This document shows, one piece after another, positions 35,567 to 44,844 of a stretch of 64,000 nt of DNA. The notes under the pieces are model-generated. The model did not search any database. It had not been told where the DNA came from and saw nothing but the letters and a program-made list of their open reading frames with translations. The stretch is from AP-15 sp963698995. Its GTDB lineage: Bacteria; Pseudomonadota; Alphaproteobacteria; ATCC43930; CGMCC-115725. The number at the start of each line of letters is the position of its first letter. Positions within the stretch are counted from its first letter, which is position 1. The translations under genes were made by a program, and so were the position numbers. The DNA is taken from positions 186,001 through 250,000 of the forward strand of contig CAVOTD010000031.1 of assembly GCA_963698995.1 (NCBI GenBank), written 5' to 3'.

Positions 35567-36538
35567 TAGCTCGCCCAAAAGTCAGCAGCTCATCGACGAC
35601 CCGTTTTGCGTCGCGGTCCTGCCCCATCTGCAAATAAGCGTATTCCATATAGTCCATCGAGTGGACTGCCTCGCCATTGAACGCGTCGGGGCCGAGCTCC
35701 TCCCTGACATAGGCGAGTCCTGCAGCTGTCGCCGCTCGGTTGGCATCGATCGATTGGCGCCACATTCCCAGACGGGTGAAGATATGGGATGGCATGTGCA
35801 GCGCATGCGGCACCGCCGGCGCGATGTCGGCATAACACAGCGCCGCCGTCAGCCCGTCTTCGGCCATTTCCGCCGAGTCGTTGGCATGGATCAGGTAATG
35901 CGCGACCCCCGGATGGTGGGCAATTCCGCGCGCACCTTTTCGAGGATTGCCCTCGCGTTCTTTTGATTGGCGTAGGTTTTGTCGGTCGGGGGCGCAGTCG
36001 CAAGCAGAGCTAGGGAATAGAAGACGCCGCCTCCCGATCATCGGGGTAGCGCAGGTGAACCTGCTCCATGGCTTTTTCGTAAGCAACGGCACGCGTGCGG
36101 TGATCGATCTTGTCGCTGTCCCGGTAGAAGGTCGCAATCGCCGCGATGTAATCGCGCTCACGATCGGTCTTCGGCTGCGCTGCCGCCGCCTTCTCGACCG
36201 CCTCGGAACCCGCCTTCAGCGCTGCCGCATTCGGCGGGTACCAGAGCGGGTACCAATGGCTCATTGCAACGCCCCAGTAGCCCATCGCGCAACCGGGTTC
36301 GACCTCGGTGACGGCAGTAAAGGCCTTGACCGCCTCGTCGTACCAGAAGGAGTGCAAAATCCAGACGGCCTGATTGAATTTCTTCTGTGCCGGCGCGCTG
36401 CAGGAAATCGGAAACTCGACCTCGCTGACCTTCGGCTCCCGCGGATTTGTCCCCAGCCTCCGCGCGCGCAGCTGGCAGATAAGAGAGCGCAACGAGCGCC
36501 GCTATGGACAAGATCACAGGAACGCGATTTCGTTGCAT
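35567..36538 (-). pseudogene. TPR paralogue A, exported, truncated and frameshifted
   Basis: Starts at an ATG with AAAGGAGA eight bases upstream and a signal peptide (MQRNRVPVILSIAALVALSYL then PAARA). After a frame change near 36430 it gives CSAPAQKKFNQAVWILHSFW, YDEAVKAFTAVTEVEPGCAM, then RERDYIAAIATFYRDSDKID. Two more frame changes (about 36018 and 35925) lead to HPGVAHYLIHANDSAEMAED. It ends abruptly at TFGRAN where it is fused to paralogue B. Family: periplasmic TPR-like proteins of about 550 residues, function unknown. Confidence 0.7.
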
Positions 36539-36914
36539 TGGGATCTCCTTTGATGGCGGCGGGAAACCCGGCATTCAGATCATACCGCGCCATCTTAATT
36601 ATCATCCCGGCTCAGGCCAGTGTGAACTGGCTCACACTTTGTTACCGTCCCACAATAAATTTTCGCCACCCTTTTGCCACGGGCGGTCCGGGTGACCAGC
36701 CTCGGCGCGGCGCTCAGAAATGAGTGGGCGAGTAAAAAGGACATCGAATACGGCGGTGAACGTCGCCCTCGCGGGGGGCTCATTAATGCCCGGTTTCTCC
36801 GGTGAATGATGCCCGGGTCAACCCTGGTCAAGCTCGGGCATGACGTTATCGGCGCGCGGGATTACCATCGGCTGGTTCCGTTGAGTGCGCGCCTGAGTCG
36901 GTCGGGAGGGTAAG
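36539..36914. other. Intergenic region between TPR relic and molybdenum hydroxylase
   Basis: About 375 bases between divergent genes with no recognisable coding sequence. It should hold the promoters of both neighbours. AT-rich segments lie near 36590-36660. No clear operator, riboswitch or terminator seen. Confidence 0.4.
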
Positions 36915-39266
36915 ATGGGGGAATTTGCGTTGGGACAGGCGGTGTCGCGGTTCGAGGATCCGCGGTTGCTGCGCGGCGGCGGCCGCTATGTCGACGACAT
37001 GGTTTTGCCGCGAATGGCCTTCGGCCACGTGTTGCGCTCGCCGCATGCGCATGCGCGGATCCGGTCGATCGATACGACCGCCGCGAAAGCCGCCCCGGGG
37101 GTGCTGGCGGTGCTGACCGGGGCGGATTGGGAAGGCTCGGGCTGGGGCGATCTGCCGACGCCCGGCGGGAACAGGCTGCGCGACGGCTCGCCGGCCTTTA
37201 GGCCGCGCTTTCCGGCCTTGGTCAAGGACCGGGTGCGCTGGGTTGGCGATTACGTCGCCTTTGTCGTCGCCCTGACCAAGGACCAGGCGGCCGATGCGGC
37301 CGAGCTGATTGCGGTCGATTACGAGCCGTTGCCTGCGATCGTCTCGACCGCCGAGGCCGTGGAGCCCGGTGCCCCGCTCGTCTGGGAGGAGTGCTTGGGC
37401 AATGTCGCTTTCTTTTATCCCGAAGGCGATGCGGCGGCGACTGATGCAGCGTTTGCCGACGCCGCGCATGTCGTCCAACGCCGTTTTGTGATCAACCGGG
37501 TCACCGCGGCCGCGATGGAGCCGCGCGGGGCGATCGGCGACTACAACCCCGCCGAGGACCGCTGGACAATCTACACGACCCTGCAGCGCACCCACGGCTA
37601 CCGCGCCGAATTGGCGAGGCAGGTGCTGAAGGTCCCGGAAAGCCGAGTGCGCGTCGTCGCCGGCGACATCGGCGGCAGCTTCGGTATGAAATCGGCGATC
37701 TACAACGAGGTGGCGCTGGTATTGCTGGCCTCGAAGGTAACCGGCCGCCCGGTCAAATGGACGAGCACGCGTTCCGAGGCGTTTCTCGGCGATGCGCAGG
37801 CGCGCGACAACGTCACCGAGGCCGAGCTGGCGCTCGACTCCGACGGCAAGTTTCTCGGTCTGCGGGTCAAGACAATCGCCGCCGTCGGCGCCTATCCACA
37901 GGCCGGCTCCAACGCCTTTGTCGCCAATCTCGGCACCTTGGCGGGGGTCTATTGCACCCCCGCGGTGCGGGCCGAGGTGACCGCGGTTTACACAAATACC
38001 AACCCGGTGCGGGCCTATCGCGGCAATGGCCGACCCGAGGCCGCCTATGTGATCGAGCGCATGGTCGACGAGGCGGCCGCCGAACTCGGCATCGACCCGA
38101 TCGAATTGCGCCGGCGCAACACGATCCCGCCCGAGGCGATGCCGTTCAAATCGGGGCTGACCTTCACCTATGATTGCGGCGAGTTCGCCAAGAATCTGGA
38201 CATGGCGCTGAAAGCTTGCCGACGCCGCCGGCTTCAAGCAGCGCCGCGCCGCATCGCATGGGCGCGGAAAACTGCGTGGCTTCGGCGTCTCGAACACGAT
38301 CGAGCGCGCCGCGGCCGGCGGCTTCGAGGCGGCCGAGATCCGCTTCGACCGCAGCGGCACGGTGACCCTGGTGTCGGGCTCGATCACCCAGGGCCAGGGC
38401 CACGAGACGGTCTACAAGCAATTGCTGTGCGACCGGCTCGGCATCCATCCCGATCAGGTGCACTACGTCCAGGGCGATACCGACAAGGTCGCGATCGGCG
38501 AAGGCACCGGCGGCTCGCGCTCGGCGGCGCTCGGCGGGTCGGCGGTTTATCTCGCAACCGAGAAAATCGTGACCAAGGCAACAGCGATCGCCTCCACGGA
38601 TCCTCGGGGCTGATCCGGGAGAGGTCAATTTCGCCGACGGCCTCTTTACCGCGCCGCGCTCCAACCGGGCGTTGACGATCGGCGAGATCGCGACCGAGTC
38701 GCTGAACCCGCAGAACCTGCCGGATGATATGGAGCTCGGCCTGATCGCCGGCGCGATCTTCAGCTCGCAAGGAGCAGAATTTCCCGAACGGCTGCCATAT
38801 CTGCGAGCTCGAGATCGACGAGGAGACCGGCGAGGTCGAGATCCTGCGCTATAGCGTCGTCGACGATGTCGGCACGGTGATGAACCCGCTGCTGCTCGAG
38901 GGCCAGATCTGCGGCGGCATCGCCCAGGGCGTCGGCCAGGTGCTGATGGAGGACATCCGCTTCGACCCGGCCTCGGGCCAGCTTATGACCGGCTCGTTTA
39001 TGGATTACGCGATGCCGCGCGCCGGCGATCTCTCGGCGATCGAATGCGACAGCAACCCGGTGCCGACCAAGACCAACCCGCTCGGCGTCAAGGGCGCCGG
39101 CGAGGCCGGCAATGTCGGCGCGCTACCCGCGGTCGCCAACGCGCTGGTCGACGCCCTCTCCCCGCTCGGCATCCGCCACATCGAAATGCCCGCCACCCCC
39201 GAACGGCTCTGGCGCGCCGTCCGGGGGGCCGGGAACGGCGGCTCGGCCGCGGTTAGCAAGAGCTAG
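36915..39266 (+). pseudogene. Molybdenum hydroxylase large subunit (xanthine dehydrogenase/CoxL family), three frameshifts
   Basis: Reading across three single-base insertions (near 38214, 38600 and 38775) gives about 782 residues, the normal length. It has the aldehyde-oxidase a/b-hammerhead domain (SRFEDPRLLRGGGRYVDD) and then the molybdopterin-binding domain (GGSFGMKSAIYNE, RAYRGNGRPEAAYVIERMVD, GSITQGQGHETVYKQ, NFPNGCHICELEIDEETG). The end carries GVKGAGEAGNVGALPAVANAL, with the active-site Glu of GAGE. The family hydroxylates aldehydes or heteroaromatics using Mo-MCD. The medium (FAD) and small (2Fe-2S) subunits are not next to it. An AGGGTAAG-like site precedes the ATG. Confidence 0.85.
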
Positions 39267-39333
39267 GTGTGATCCGGGCATCAAACCCGCCGGCGCCGGA
39301 AAAGGTCAGCCCGCTGAGAAAACCTCCTTTCCG

Positions 39334-39955
39334 TCAGGGCAGGCGCGACAGGTAATAGGCGAACTCGACCAGTTGTGCGTCGTCGATCGGCTGAAGCACC
39401 TCGGCCATCGTCGCGTCGTAGCCGCGCCGTGCCCCGCTCTTGTAGTCGCGCAACGTCTTCAGCAGATAGTCCTCCCGCTGGTCGGCGAGGCGCGGGACGT
39501 TTTCCTGTCCGGAAAAGTCGGCGCGATGACAGACATTGCAGTGGTTCTGCTGCGACCAGGGCGCGGGCGCGCTCGACGCGCGCCGGATCACCCGGATCCG
39601 CGGGAGGCTTGGGAGCCGGAAGGGCGGCGAGCGCGGTGGCGATCGATTGCAGGTCTTCGTCGCTCAGCCCCTTGGCCATCTCGTTCATCGGCTCGGCGAC
39701 ACGCATTCCTTCGCGGAACAGGAACAGTTGGATTACCGCGTATGGTGCCGGCTGCGCCCCGAGTGAAGGTACATTGTCGGTTGCCGACTGCCCTTCGGCG
39801 CCGTGGCAGGCGAGACACGGCGCCAACTTTTCGGACAGCTCGGCGCCGAAAGCGGGCAATGCGTCCGTCAGCAGGGCCGCGGCAGCGAGCCCAGCCATCC
39901 CGGCGCGCCGGATCGATGTCCGCCTAATGGTTCGTGCTGATCCGCTGCGGCCCAT
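39334..39955 (-). pseudogene. Di-heme c-type cytochrome, one frameshift
   Basis: Signal-peptide-like start (RTIRRTSIRRAGMAGLAAAA then LPAFGA), first heme motif CLACHGAEGQSA, and then, after a frame change near 39555, the second heme motif CNVCHRADFSG and RGYDATMAEVLQPIDDAQL. About 206 residues when joined: two cytochrome c domains. The start at 39955 gives a positively charged n-region and overlaps the sorbosone dehydrogenase gene by 32 bases; an ATG at 39898 is the alternative. It probably takes electrons from that dehydrogenase or from the molybdenum hydroxylase. Confidence 0.78.
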
Positions 39956-41211
39956 AGGTAATGCGGTAGACCGCACCGTTATAGTCGTCGGACAGCAGCA
40001 TTGAGCCGTCTTTCAACCACTCGATGTCGACCGGCCGGCCGAGATATTTGTTGCCGTCGACCAGGAAGCCGGTGATGAACGGCTCGATCGACCGCACCGT
40101 CCCGTCGCGATTAAGCTGCGCGACCACGACATCGCCACCGATCTTGTGGGTCTTGTTCCACGAGCCGTGGCGGGCGATGAAGATCGCGTCGTGGTATTGC
40201 GCGGGAAACATGTGCCCTGTGTAGAAGCGCATGCCGAGCGGCGCCGAATGCGGGCCGAGCTGCGCCACCGGCTTGGTGAATTCGTTGCAGCTGTGGCCCC
40301 AGCCGTAAATCGGGTCCGGGATGTCGCCGCCGTCGCAATAGGGAAAGCCGAAATTGTCCTTACCGGGATGGAGCGAGCCGATTTAGCTTGTCGTTAGGCT
40401 GATCCTCCGACATCCAGTCGCGCTGGTTCTCGGTGAAATAAAGCACCTTCGAAACCGGGTCGAAATCCATGCCGACGACCTGGCGGATGCCGTGCGCGAT
40501 CACCTCGGCGCCGCTGCCGTCAACATTGATGCGGCGCAGTTGCGCGTTGGCGGACGGCGGCATGCAGATGTTGCATGGCGCGCCGATATTGAAATAGAGC
40601 TTGTTGTCCGGTCCGAGGGCCAGGAATTTCCAGCCATGCGGCTCATCACTCGGCAGATCGCTATAGATGACGACCGGCTTGGCATCGTCGAGATGGTTCT
40701 CGACATCCTCGATCTTCGAGATCTTGTTGATCTCGGCGATGAACAGGGTTCCGTCATGAAGGACGATGCCGTTGGGCGAATGCAGCCCTTTAACCAGGGT
40801 TTTGACCTCGCGCTTGCCGTTCCGGTTGACGATCGCATAGACGCGGTCGAGCACCCGGGTGCTGACGAATACCGTCCCCTTGTCGTCGATCCGTATCGAG
40901 CGCGCACCGGGTAGCCCGGCCTGATAGACCTCGAGGTGGAAGTTCTTGGGCAGGTGCAGCGCCGAAACCGGCAGTTTTTCGATAGGGGTAGGAATCGGCA
41001 GCGCCGCGACCGGCGCGAGGGTCGCAGCGCCCGGCCCCTCCGGCATCCCCTGAGTCCAGGACGGCTTCCCCGGGGCAATGACCGGCGCGGGCGGCGCTGC
41101 AGCCGGCGCCGGGCTGGCCGGTGCCTGCTGGGCCTCGGCGGGCGACGCGATGGCGGCAAGCCCGCTCGCGAGCATTGCGAGCAACAGGGTTCGCGACACA
41201 ATGGTCGTCAT
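39924..41211 (-). pseudogene. Sorbosone dehydrogenase-type PQQ beta-propeller enzyme, one frameshift
   Basis: An exported protein (signal MTTIVSRTLLLAMLASGLAA ending EAQ) followed by a low-complexity Pro/Ala linker and a six-bladed propeller of the L-sorbosone/glucose dehydrogenase type. Motifs include RSIRIDDKGTVFVSTRVLDR, LHSPNGIVLHDGTLFIAE and DNKLYFNIGAPCNIC. After SEDQPNDKLNRL the continuation HPGKDNFGFPYCDGGDIPDP is one frame on (extra base near 40380), then RPVDIEWLKDGSMLLSDDYN. About 428 residues in all. These enzymes oxidise sugars or aldehydes in the periplasm with PQQ and pass electrons to cytochrome c, which is the next gene. Confidence 0.82.
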
Positions 41212-41410
41212 GGCGATCCTCCCCTAGCGGCGCTGTCGGCAATGTCACCCCGCCCGCTTTGTCGAGCGTGAGCGTCAGTGAATATCGCCCGTCGGAGAAA
41301 TGCAAGCCGCGGGTTAACTGGCTCGGAGGCAATTTTCGACGCCCCCAGGGCGAGGACCGGCCCTCGTCACCGGGGCTCGCCGTTGCCGTCGAAGCGCGCG
41401 GGGCCCCACC

Positions 41411-42652
41411 CTACTCCGCAGCCTGCGGCATCTGTTTGAGATCGGTCGAATAGCGCAGGTGGACCGGGGCGTTAGCCTCGAATGGATCGGTGAGGCCGAG
41501 CTCCTTGCCGATCTCGCGCATTGCCGGCATGACCTCCTGGCCTAGGAGGCGGATGCAGGTCCTCGCATCCTCGTTGCTGACGCTGCCGTCATTGCCCCAG
41601 AGGCCGTAGATGCTCGGGCGGGTTTCTTCGAGGACATGGCGCAATTTAGGGATCACTGTCTTTGGCGTGCCGTAAAGGACCCGGCCGTCGGCGACCTGCT
41701 TTTCGAAGGTCGGACGGCCGCGTGGGCTCTCGGCCCGTCCGACCGCGAACTCGACAAACTGGCGGCGATGCTCGGGCGAGAAGTAGCCCGACGGGGCCGA
41801 CCATACTGGATGCGCGAGGCCGGTGAACTCGCCCTGCATCCACAGGAACTGGCGAGCGTTCTTCTCGGCCTTTTCTTCGCTGTCCGAGACATGCACCTGC
41901 TGCAGATAGCCGCGATTCTCGGGCCCGGCTTCATATCCGGTCTCGGCAGCGACCTGGTCGTAGATCTTCCAGATGTTCTTGGTCGCCTCGATCGAGGTGT
42001 TGAGCGCAATGTAGGGATAGCGCTGCTTCGCTGCCCAGATGATCGTCTCTTTACTCAGGACGCCCGGGATCCACACCCGCGGATAGGGTTTCTGCAACGG
42101 CACTGCCCACGGGTTGACGACGCGGTTCTGGTAGTGCGTGCCCTCCCAGCGGAACGGGCCCTCGCGTGTCCACGCCGCGACGACCAGGTCGTGGGCCTCC
42201 TCGAACCGCTCCCGGTTGAATGCCGGGTTGACGCCGTTGGCCAATTGCTCCTGGCCGCCGCCGCGGACGAAGCCCGAGACGAGGCGGCCCTTCGAGATCA
42301 TGTCGATCATCGCCAACTCTTCGGCGAGCCGCACCGGGTTCTCGGCCAATGGCAAGGGGTTGCCGAGCAGCACGATCTTCGCCTTCTTGGTCACCGCGGC
42401 GAGGATCGAAGCAAAGATGTTGCACTTCGCCTGCATGCAGAACGGCGCATTGTGGTGCTCGTTCAGCATGAAGCCTTCGACACCCATCTCCTCGGCATAG
42501 ATGTAATGCTCGAGATATTCGTTATAGAGCCGGCTGCCGGCCACCGGGTCGAAGTACTTGTTCGAGAACATCAGCGCGGTGGCGCCGAATTCGAGCCCGA
42601 TATCTGCGGGATAGGCGGACATCGGCTGCTCGGTGAAATACATCACATGCAT
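41411..42652 (-). CDS. LLM-class flavin-dependent monooxygenase
   Basis: A 413-residue bacterial-luciferase-like enzyme: GLEFGATALMFSNKYFDP, the YAEEMGVEGFMLNEHHNAPF block, LLGNPLPLAENPVRLAEELA, then SKGRLVSGFVRGGGQEQLANG, all typical of FMNH2-dependent LLM oxygenases. AGGAGG lies six bases before the ATG. It follows the alpha/beta hydrolase gene by 36 bases on the same strand, so the two form an operon; this pairing recurs in proteobacteria that degrade aromatic or cyclic ketone substrates. Substrate unknown. Confidence 0.88.
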   Translation of the reverse strand: MHVMYFTEQPMSAYPADIGLEFGATALMFSNKYFDPVAGSRLYNEYLEHYIYAEEMGVEGFMLNEHHNAPFCMQAKCNIFASILAAVTKKAKIVLLGNPLPLAENPVRLAEELAMIDMISKGRLVSGFVRGGGQEQLANGVNPAFNRERFEEAHDLVVAAWTREGPFRWEGTHYQNRVVNPWAVPLQKPYPRVWIPGVLSKETIIWAAKQRYPYIALNTSIEATKNIWKIYDQVAAETGYEAGPENRGYLQQVHVSDSEEKAEKNARQFLWMQGEFTGLAHPVWSAPSGYFSPEHRRQFVEFAVGRAESPRGRPTFEKQVADGRVLYGTPKTVIPKLRHVLEETRPSIYGLWGNDGSVSNEDARTCIRLLGQEVMPAMREIGKELGLTDPFEANAPVHLRYSTDLKQMPQAAE

Positions 42653-42688
42653 GGTTTCCTCCTCGGGCCTAGAGCGGCCGACGGTCTG

Positions 42689-43474
42689 CTAGTTCTCCTC
42701 GATGAACGCACTGACGAGCCCGGCGAGTTCGCCCGGCTGATCCATCTCGACGCAATGCCCGGCGGAGCGCACGATCTCGAACCGCGCATTCGGCAGCAGG
42801 GTCGCGTAGCGCTCGCCCGCGCTCCTCGGCACGATGTTGTCGTGGTCGCCCCAAACAACCAGCGCCGGAGCGCACACCCCGCCCAACAAATGAGGTAGGG
42901 TCTGGCTATACATGTAAGGCTTCCAGGCGATCCGGAAGCACATCTCGCGGCACAGGTCCCATTCCACCAACTGGTCGGTCGTCACATCGCCATAGATCCG
43001 GGCGAAGGCTTGCGGATCGTGGAAACCGGCCCGCGCGTAGTCCAGGTAGCTGACGATCGCCTGGTCGAAGATATCGCCCTCGGGCGGCTTCAATCCCATG
43101 GCACCGACCAGGACGAGCCTGTGGAACTCGCGCGGCGCCATCGTCGCCATCTCGGCCGCAATCCATCCGCCAAAACCAAGCCCGATCAGCGACGCCCGCT
43201 CGACCGTGAGGTCCGACAACAGCCGCTGGTAAATAACCGCGACGTCACGAACGCTGCGCAGCCATTCCGGCCGCTCGGATTTGCCATAGCCCGGATGATG
43301 CGGGACAAGGACGTCGAAGCGGGCCGCCAGCTCATCGTAAAAAGCAAGCTGGTCCGGGCTGCCGATATCATGATGCAGCACCAGAACCGGCCGCCCGCTT
43401 CCGGCGCGCGCGAGATGCAGCTTTACCTCGCCTAGCACGGCGACCGTCTCGCTCCAACCCCTCACCGACGCCAT
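42689..43474 (-). CDS. Alpha/beta-hydrolase fold protein lacking the nucleophile Ser
   Basis: A 261-residue single-domain alpha/beta hydrolase. The oxyanion region VLVLHHDIGSPDQ, the acid VVWGDHDNIVP and the His RSAGHCVEMDQP are in place. The nucleophile elbow, normally GxSxG, reads IGLGFGGW, so Gly stands where Ser should be. It may use a different mechanism, for example like cofactor-free dioxygenases and lyases of this fold, or be non-hydrolytic. Partner gene: the LLM oxygenase downstream. Divergent from the YbjQ gene. Confidence 0.88.
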   Translation of the reverse strand: MASVRGWSETVAVLGEVKLHLARAGSGRPVLVLHHDIGSPDQLAFYDELAARFDVLVPHHPGYGKSERPEWLRSVRDVAVIYQRLLSDLTVERASLIGLGFGGWIAAEMATMAPREFHRLVLVGAMGLKPPEGDIFDQAIVSYLDYARAGFHDPQAFARIYGDVTTDQLVEWDLCREMCFRIAWKPYMYSQTLPHLLGGVCAPALVVWGDHDNIVPRSAGERYATLLPNARFEIVRSAGHCVEMDQPGELAGLVSAFIEEN

Positions 43475-43681
43475 CGCCTGCCCTCTCGCTCTACCGACTC
43501 ATCTTAGCCTAGCGTCACGGCGGGCGTCCTAGCAACCAACCGTTTGATCATTGCAGAGTTGCAAATTAGTAAGCAATAAGGATGATAAGCAAGACTTATC
43601 AGTAACATTGCAGCAGCATCTGCGTGACCGGCAAAGAATTTGAGCTAATCTCCTCGCCGGGTAATGGATGCGGAGCGGGCA

Positions 43682-44008
43682 ATGCTCGTAGTTACGACGG
43701 AAAACGTTGCCGGTCACCGGGTGACCGACGTCAAAGGTCAGTGCTTCGGGGTGGTGGTCCGCAGCCGCGGCCTCGGCGGCAATATCATGGCCGGCTTGCG
43801 CTCGATCGTCGGCGGTGAGATCCACGAATATACTCAGTTGCTCGAGGAGGCGCGGCGCCATGCCGTGGACCGCCTGGTGCAAAATGCGACAGCCATGGGG
43901 GCCAACGCAGTCCTGATGATGCGCTTCGATTCCGCCGAGATCGGCCAGACCATGAGCGAAATCGTCGCCTACGGAACAGCCGCAGTCATCGAGCCCGCGC
44001 GGGCGTGA
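43682..44008 (+). CDS. YbjQ/UPF0145 family protein
   Basis: A 108-residue member of the YbjQ (DUF74) family, forming pentameric rings in known structures; function unknown. It has MLVVTTENVAGHRVTDVKGQ at the start, then GGNIMAGLRSIVGGEIHEYT and the closing GANAVLMMRFDSAEIG. I choose the ATG at 43682 with GGAG upstream over the ATG six codons earlier because homology begins there. The last bases (GTGA) overlap the following membrane-protein gene, which suggests a functional pair. Confidence 0.85.
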   Translation: MLVVTTENVAGHRVTDVKGQCFGVVVRSRGLGGNIMAGLRSIVGGEIHEYTQLLEEARRHAVDRLVQNATAMGANAVLMMRFDSAEIGQTMSEIVAYGTAAVIEPARA

Positions 44009-44298
44009 GGCGGTCTGCGCTGCGGGTGGCGCTGTTCGTCCTTGCCGGGCTGTTGTTGGCCGGAGCGGCGGCGCTGACGATTGCCGGCTGCACGATCAGT
44101 GCGGCTCTAGCCATCCCGGGTCTGGTATTGCTGTTCGGACTTCTTGTCGAGCCTTGGCGTTACAAGCCTCTGGCCGATCGTGAGCCAGGCCCGGGCTGGA
44201 TCCCGACCGACGAGCGGTTTATCGATCCGGAGAGCGAAAAGTTGGTCACCGTGTTCTATAAGCCTGCAACCGGTGAGCGCCGTTACGTCGCCGTCTGA
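44005..44298 (+). CDS. Small membrane protein coupled to YbjQ
   Basis: A 97-residue protein starting at a GTG that overlaps the upstream stop. Two hydrophobic helices (about 5-27 and 30-48) lead into a soluble tail with WRYKPL, PGWIPTDERFIDPESEKLVT and VFYKPATGERRY. The tail is typical of short proteins found next to YbjQ-like genes. Inference: inner-membrane partner, role unknown. Confidence 0.7.
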   Translation: MRRSALRVALFVLAGLLLAGAAALTIAGCTISAALAIPGLVLLFGLLVEPWRYKPLADREPGPGWIPTDERFIDPESEKLVTVFYKPATGERRYVAV

Positions 44299-44844
44299 GC
44301 CCGAGCCTGGAACGGCCGTGCGGCCCTCGCGGAGAGCGTGTGAGAGAATTGAAACCAGGCTGGACGGGCGCGGTGCGTCCTTCGAGACGCCCGCTTCGCG
44401 GGCTCCTCATCCAGGATGAGAGATTCTCTCAATGCCATCAGAGGCTTCTCTCATCCTGAGGAGCACCCAAGGGTGCGTCTCGAACGACGCTCAAGGGACA
44501 TGCAGCTCTTCGCCTCGGTTCCCTCACACACTGGAAGCCGGAACGATACTAGCCTGACACCCTGCCCTTCACCGATGCGACGACAAAGGCCCACACTGCC
44601 GGAGTCCGTCGCCGGCGGGGTCGTGAGGCGTGCTTATTCTGGTGGTCATCCCGCTGTTCGTAACCGGGCCGAAACGGGATCGGCTCTTGGGGACCGACAA
44701 TCCGGCACGGCGCAGCCCAGTGGTCGCAGATAAGCGCCCTTTACTGGACGGCAAAGCTCCGGTGCGAATCTGTGCGCCAGGGTAATTCGTCTTGCAGGTT
44801 CTTAGCAGGCGTGCTAGCAATTCTTAACCAAATTAGGAGAAAAT
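44299..44844. other. Long intergenic region with a palindromic repeat and promoter side of the glycan cluster
   Basis: Apart from the palindrome at 44375-44490 I see no gene. A short open reading near 44640-44790 (VVIPLFVTGPKRDRLL) has no start or recognisable domain. The last 60 bases become AT-rich (cttaaccaaattaggag) and carry the Shine-Dalgarno site of the glycosyltransferase. Confidence 0.45.
44375..44490. repeat. Palindromic intergenic repeat (gcgtccttcgagacgc type)
   Basis: The outer arms gcgtccttcgagacgc and gcgtctcgaacgacgc are inverted repeats matching at 15 of 16 positions. Inside them ctcatccaggatgag and tctcatcctgaggag form further complementary blocks. Elements of this sequence type are common as dispersed extragenic palindromes in Rhizobiales and related genomes. 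It lies downstream of the YbjQ pair and may act in transcript ending. Confidence 0.7.

Noticed and set aside
36846..38387. 513-codon minus-strand frame opposite the molybdenum hydroxylase
   Set aside because: Antisense shadow of a strongly conserved coding sequence; composition is Arg/His/Gln-rich and no domain is seen.
41636..42898. 420-codon plus-strand frame opposite the LLM oxidoreductase
   Set aside because: Antisense shadow; the minus-strand gene has a Shine-Dalgarno site and full family motifs.
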